64,000 bases of DNA from Zygaena filipendulae (lineage: Eukaryota > Arthropoda > Insecta > Lepidoptera > Zygaenidae): the NCBI GenBank assembly GCA_907165275.2, contig OU015654.1:4171501-4235500 (forward strand). The letters are read 5' to 3'. The translations under genes were made by a program, and so were the position numbers. This document shows positions 58,701 to 64,000 of the stretch, piece by piece. Positions within the stretch are counted from its first letter, which is position 1. Every line of letters starts with the position of its first letter. Below the pieces are notes generated by a model. It searched no databases. It had not been told where the DNA came from and saw only the letters and a program-made list of their open reading frames with translations.

Positions 58701-58909
58701 TTGTAAAAACCCGGGACTGAAATCCTATAGTATATTATATATCTGAGGTAGGTACTTCAAACTTTCTCTTGTGTATCTGAGAAGGTAAAGGTTAGAGTGA
58801 TCTCTCAGTTACTGTTAAGAAAAGCGGTAAGGAATTTCTAGAATAGTCGCAAAGTAAAATAAAACCTTACGATTCACGATTAAAGATTTAAATAAAGTAC
58901 TAGGTACTC

Positions 58910-59110
58910 GATCCTGGACCCGCGTTAATTTCGGAGTTCGCGTAGGTAAGCATTCCGGGATGAAAGTACCTTTTACTTAGGAAAACTGTGGCTTTTTATG
59001 TGAAAGAATTTTAAAATCGGTTTAGTAGTTTTACAATTTATCCATTGCAAACAAAAATACAAAAAAACTTTTCATTTTATAATAGGTATACCTATTATAA
59101 TATTAGTAGA
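58910..59110 (-). mobile_element. Helitron-like element (diverged)
   Basis: GGACCCGCGTTAATTTCGGA and CATTCCGGGATGAAAGTACC at the left, TATAATATTAGTAG at the right. Confidence 0.65.
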
Positions 59111-59479
59111 AACTTACATAAACAGCGTTCGATTATTATCCGTCCAAGAAGGAAATGATGTCTACATACATTCAATTTAAAATCAAGATACAATCTCACT
59201 CGTAAATGTTCTAAATTTTATTTGACTAAAGTGAATATTACTATAATAATAAAAAAGCAATGTTTAATTACGATCGGTGAGATAGCGTAATCGTTATTAC
59301 CATACCGAGTTTAGTGCCGTAAATACCTGTATTTATAATAGAAAATAATGGACATACGTGTAATGTTGAGGTCAGTTTTACATCAACAATCACATGTAGG
59401 CGGCGCGGCGGTATGAAGCGCAGAAACCGATGATTGCTTTCTGATATTGACAGCACCTTACGAAACTGTTAACCGTTAG

Positions 59480-59770
59480 TAGACAAACTAAAAATTAAAA
59501 TAGCTAAACGGCCAGTGGTGAGGCTAAGCAGGGCAATTGTGGTGCACAGCGGGCGGTTCGTCTCTCATTATTTTATAATAACTCGGAGAACTGTGGGCGA
59601 ACGGCGAAACCTTCGCGTCATGCTACGGCGCGGCTCCGCGGGCCCGCGGCCGCTGCGCGGGCGCCGAATCAATTCTGCTGCGCCGGGTGGTAGACTCGTC
59701 ACACCGTGCCAGTATGAAACTGTTCCATTGTGGTATCCGAAACAACGTGACACTACACACCGGTGATTTT
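59480..59770. promoter_or_regulatory. CpG-rich unique island
   Basis: 59600-59700 is CpG-rich (GCGGGCCCGCGGCCGCTGCG) inside a repeat-free block with ACTAAAAATTAAAATAGC and GAATCAATTCTG. Frames of 83 and 113 codons on opposite strands are shadows of each other. Confidence 0.35.
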
Positions 59771-62200
59771 TAGAATATCGATCGAATGCCGATTGCAACG
59801 GAAACGGTTTTGCGATAAATACACCTCTGTTATCTTTGACAAACATCAAACTCTGCAGAAGTGGTTTCGATACAAATGTCGATTGTTTGTATCGAAATAC
59901 TCCGGGCATTTTTTTACTGCTAGCCCCATATCAAATTTGTTAAAATTTATTGACTTTAATACATTTCGAACATTATTGCTTTCCCTTTGCTCAGTGGGGA
60001 AAGTGATGGTGGTTTTATGATAATAATATTGATAATATTGATGATACACGTAATACGTCTTGATTCCACACTTAATATAAGCTAAACTATAAGATCCCAC
60101 TTTTGATTTGATACATGAAGGAAAACATTACCTGTCTATGTGGATAATTAATACAAGCGATTTATTTCGTGTTTAGTGCTTTGCCAAGAAATAAATAGAG
60201 AAACGTATTAGTCAACTTCCTTCAACAATACTTCATCAGGGATAGCGCGCGTCAATAACCGGACGCGCACCACCATCCGTTCAACATCTGTAACGTATCG
60301 ATAAAGCACTCGATCCAAACTCGAGATTATGCTAAAACGTTGTTGAGACGTGTCGAACCGACCTATCTCGGATCGATATAAATCATCTTATTAACTATTG
60401 TTTCGGTAGGTGTGGTGTGAACGAGCTGCGATCTTATCATAACTCTGATGTGTTTTAAATTAACATAATAGGTTTTGTGAATGGGTATTACCTTTCCTTG
60501 TTTGTTGTATGCACCGCTATGGAAATCGATTCGCATTGCTTACAAGCATATAAGGTGTTGATTATTAACATACTTGTAACACTTATAACGCTTGCATTAA
60601 CAATTGTATATAAAAACGATAATGATTATATTTTTTACAAACGACAAAGCCTGTATGTTTGATGCACTTTTAATAAAGCAGATTTAATAGTGAACTTAAA
60701 AGAATTGCTATTTATATTTATGTTGAAATAAAAAGACAGTATAGGAATAGTACATTGTTATCCTAGGGGTGAAAGTAACTTATTTAATCCCGAGACGGCC
60801 AATATATCGAGGGACTAAATAAGTCTTTCTCCCGAGGATAACACTGTGCTTTTCATTGCGAATGCAAGGAAAGTCAAAATAAAAATAGGAATTAGCTAAA
60901 GAAAAAAATGATTTTATTTTACATAAATCAACCATTAGGTGTGCTACTGGCCAGTAAGTATGCCCCCTATGACATAAAAAAAAACTTGAGTTTCTGCAGT
61001 ATCCAGCTGTCAGTTGAAAGCGATTCTCCCTAGGGCTGAAAAGTGTTACTTTCAACCCGCTTCTCAGGCAACTTCAGACCTACTTTCCGAGTATGAGTAA
61101 TGAAAAAGATATTTTTCTTTTTGTGACATAATTGTTTTTTAAAATTTTTTGACTCTATATAGATTTACTTCTGCAGCTGACTGCAGATTATTAATAGTTA
61201 TAATCATAATTAAACATTTTACCGTGTAATCCTTCCTATTGTAATATCTATTATGTCCCAAGTACCTACTCGAGAAATATTACCTGAGTATAAAATAAAT
61301 AAATAAAATAAAAAATGTATTTTCTTCTTTCTTTCTTCTAATAACTTTATTTCTACATACAACCTAACATTACCACAATTAAAAATTTTAGCTTAGAGAG
61401 ATACGTATTTCGTATTTATACGTTATGTAATAGGTGTATGGTTTAAGACAACATAATATAGTTGTAAGTTTTATTTAGGTAGGTACACAGATTTTTTTTT
61501 TTTTTTAAAGCAAGTGTAAGTATCCAGCGGGTTTATACCCGTCATAACACCGTATCCGCACCGTAGCAAAAAGAAGGCGGTTGCAGTTTGATTTATAAGT
61601 TTTTTTATTGCAATCGAAACGTTTCAGATGTAGGTGTAAATCTAAATACGTGATGTGGAGCGATTTCACGGCCCGCCCACTATATTTGTGTTATGTTTTT
61701 TAACGCGGCTCTATCTTCTCTCGTTTATCTTCGGAGGGCACGTCCGAAATGATTAGTTACGAGAATTGTTCAATAAATAACAACTCATTATATGGCGGTT
61801 TGAGGCAACAATAAGACTGTACTTAGTATTTCACGCGTCTTCTTAGCTAAGCTACAGTGCAGGGGCGCAGTCAGATGTAGATAAATATTAAATATTCTGA
61901 AGAATGTATGGACGTTTTAAATTCCACACTCTTTGACTGAGATGGAAGACAACATTAGGAGAAAATTTATTACTGACATGCACAGCTGAACAACTGACTG
62001 TCCGAATGCTGGGTAATCATAATTTTTTGGGCGTCTTTGAACCAAATATGTTTGAAGTAAACTTCCCTTGGGCACGGGTTGAATTTGTATTTACATCTGG
62101 ATTTTCACTGTCAAACTGTCTTATTTAATTTTTCATTGTATTGTTTACTTACCGATGCCTATCATAATAATGACCATAAGTAGTATTAATTGTGCAAACG
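59771..62200. other. mostly transposon-free intergenic DNA
   Basis: 60230-60400 and 61640-61810 are mixed-composition unique blocks that may be regulatory. 60752-60849 is a palindrome (separate entry). 61492-61507 is a T run. No exon. Confidence 0.4.
60752..60849. repeat. 98-bp imperfect palindrome
   Basis: CATTGTTATCCTAGGGGTGA and onwards to TTTAATCCC (left) pairs with the inverse of GGGACTAAATAAGTCTTTCT ... GGATAACACTG (right), with a 20-bp loop. A small MITE or foldback element is likely. Confidence 0.75.
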
Positions 62201-62369
62201 TCAATGGTTTCCTGTGCTATTATAAATGAACTTGCAATGTTTCATTGTAAATTTGGTTAATGAAAAAAAGTTTAGTCTCTGAAATATTTTTTGCTTTTTT
62301 TTTTGTAATTTCGCATCTTACGCGTATAATTACATGCTGATATACGCATTCAAGTTGTTTTTCTGCAGT

Positions 62370-62520
62370 GAATTTTCCCGATCCGCTCCTGCGCAAGGCG
62401 TGGCGGTCGTGCGGGCTCCCCGGGCAGGGGCGTGGTGCTCGGGGAGAATGCGCATGCGTCGATAAATGCGCCGACCGGCTCGACGCCGACGGCGTTTGCT
62501 CCGTTTTGCGCACTTCTAAA
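62370..62520 (+). other. GC-rich island: candidate small terminal exon or promoter
   Basis: A good acceptor (ttgtttttctgcag, ending 62369) opens a frame that starts NFPDPLLRKAWRSCGLPGQG, continues RGARGECACVDKCADRLDAD and GVCSVLRTSK, and stops at TAG 62520-62522. There are five cysteines in about 33 residues and GC-rich codons. The same patch has TGCGCATGCG (NRF-1-like) and GGGGCGTGG (GC box), so a promoter is an equal possibility. No matching upstream exon is identified. Confidence 0.3.
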
Positions 62521-62691
62521 TAGTGGTTTTCACTGCTCAAGCAATTTTTCTTAATGTAAATGTTGCGAGCGATAGGTATGTACCACTATAACAAGGTAAG
62601 TAATAAAAGGAAATAAAGAAAAATGCACTGATTTATTATCTTGATAGTATTATTATATTTTGAAATTTTCTTGTAGTAGTATTATTATGTA

Positions 62692-62889
62692 CTAGCTGTG
62701 CCCCACGGTTTCACCCGCGGTAATTTCGGAGTTTCCGCGGGAATTCCGGGATAAAAGTACCCTATGTCCTTTTCTGTACTCCTGACAATGTGCATGCCAA
62801 ATTTCATCCAAATCTGTTCAGCCATTTTTGCGTGATTGAGTAACAAACATCCAAACATCCACACTTTCACATTTACAATATTAGTAGGA
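62692..62889 (-). mobile_element. Helitron-like element, complete reference copy
   Basis: On the minus strand: A|TCCTACTAATATTGTAAATG ... GCGGGTGAAACCGTGGGG ... CAGCTAG|T, 198 bp, with no target duplication. This is the A/T insertion rule of Helitrons. The hairpin sits about 10 bases before CTAG. Confidence 0.93.
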
Positions 62890-62976
62890 TTAAAAGAGGA
62901 GTAGAGATAAGTTTACTTTTAGGGACATATCCTATAGTGAACTCTTTCGATTTTAGATATGTATACATATGTATCT

Positions 62977-63221
62977 ATATGTCACTGTAAAATTGTAAAA
63001 AACTATTCGTTTATAAAATTGTGAAATTCTAAGGGCAGAAAATGCGTGTGGGTGATTCTCGCACAAGAGAAATGGGTACTATCGGTACTTACCATTCGAC
63101 TCTGTTGTGGTCACAGTTCAAACCTAACCTAACCTAGTAGGTATGTCGGGATGCACATAAATGCCTCTTCAATGACAATCGTTTACAATTTAACGGTTTT
63201 TACAATTTTACGGTGACATAT
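62977..63221. mobile_element. MITE family 5, complete copy
   Basis: Ends TATGTCACTGTAAAATTGTA and, inverted, ATATGTCACCGTAAAATTGT, about 245 bp. It contains GGGTGATTCTCGCACAAGAG, AACCTAACCTAACC and CCATTCGACTCTGTTGTGG. The partial relative at 4536-4670 is in opposite orientation. Confidence 0.8.
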
Positions 63222-63807
63222 TTATTCTTAATACCTACCGTTGAATTTCAAATGAGTAATTCATGGCAGCAATTTACCTTACCTACCATCAGTTAGAAGT
63301 AGCAGCTATAAAAGAGCCTAGGTAAGTATACCATGTTTAGACCTGTCGTTTTCCAATTTCAAACTGTAGGCAGCATCCTACTTTTACAACATAGCATAAT
63401 GATTTTTGCAGCAATCCCTTTCTTTACCAGTGTTGTTATGATTCCTTCCTCTTTCCGTTACCATTGTATTCTCATCTTGTGTATACGTTAAAGCGTACAG
63501 ACTGCCTGAGACTCTGATGCACTCTGACCATTACAAACATTGTTGACCCACGTGTCCGAAGATGTTCTATACTTAAAAAAAATACCTACTGGTCAAAATG
63601 TCTTATTTGTCATATATTTATTTGGGAAACAAAATGGTACAAAATAAGATTATATTAAAAATAACATACTAAGCTAATAACATAATACATAATAAGCTAA
63701 TACATAATAATAAGCTGTAATGACTGGTCCACACTGGGTATAAAAATCCGTCATTCATCATTATTTAGAGTGTAGCAACACTACAAATGCAAAAATAACA
63801 TTTTCTA

Positions 63808-63935
63808 ACTTTTTCACACCTTAACTACACAATCGATCATCATGAAATTGTAGGTACATACACGTCGTACACTTATTATCTCGGAATTCCCGCGGGAACT
63901 CCAAAGTTAACATTGGTGAAACCCCGAGGCTATTA
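63808..63935 (+). mobile_element. decayed Helitron-like element
   Basis: TTTTCACACCTTAACTACAC, AATCGATCATCATGAAATTG, GGAATTCCCGCGGGAACTCC and GGTGAAACCCCGAGG. CTAG has decayed to GCTATTA. Confidence 0.7.
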
Positions 63936-64000
63936 ACAGCTATTAATTGTCTTTAAGAAATTTATTTGTTTTTCATTTCTATTGATATTCATTGCCTGTG

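Noticed and set aside
59515..59909. 83- and 113-codon opposing frames
   Set aside because: Composition effects of a CpG-rich island; no motif.

Overview
This window is insect nuclear DNA, most likely from a moth or butterfly. Genes have GC-rich exons in AT-rich introns. The intergenic DNA is littered with short non-autonomous elements of a Helitron-like family that ends in a GC-rich hairpin plus CTAG (the Lep1 type described from Lepidoptera), with several TIR/MITE families, tRNA-derived SINE heads and one RTE-type retrotransposon fragment. TAGGTA/TACCTA words are extremely common throughout. There is no prokaryotic, organellar or viral gene content.

Only two protein genes can be supported. 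At 522-8027 (+) lie the last ten coding exons of a DOCK-family Rac/Rap guanine-nucleotide exchange factor, best matched to the DOCK3/DOCK4 branch (fly sponge). They cover the end of the catalytic DHR2 domain and a proline-rich tail. The ten exons keep one reading frame across all nine junctions and end at a TAA. The 5' part of the gene lies left of the window. At 14648-15334 (-) is a complete, intronless ubiquitin C-terminal hydrolase (UCH-L1/L3 type, fly Uch) with all four catalytic residues. The two genes converge, with about 6.6 kb of AT-rich, transposon-rich DNA between them.

From about 15.4 kb to 64 kb no exon is convincing. This stretch of about 48 kb is a gene desert or a very long intron. 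Transposon-dense patches (e.g. 35.2-36.2 kb, 51.9-54.9 kb) alternate with stretches of several kb that have few or no recognisable insertions (25.8-29.1, 38.0-43.0, 47.7-51.9 and 59.1-62.7 kb). The sparse stretches hold short GC-richer islands mixed with TAATTA-type homeodomain words and look like cis-regulatory DNA. Two islands (31.5-31.9 kb and 40.15-40.3 kb) look like CpG-rich promoters. One small island at 62.4-62.5 kb could be a hidden terminal exon.

The most interesting structures are: a triple-nested transposon at 9652-10332; a MITE family that carries palindromic CRE sites; a 150-bp self-complementary element inserted into one of those MITEs with a short target duplication; clean A|TC...CTAG|T Helitron-like boundaries; two tandem arrays in DOCK introns (five identical 41-bp units and about ten 32-bp units); and the placing of simple or tandem repeats just after several DOCK splice donors. 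I found no operon, CRISPR array, complete autonomous transposon, intact tRNA or rRNA gene, or clear new gene system.
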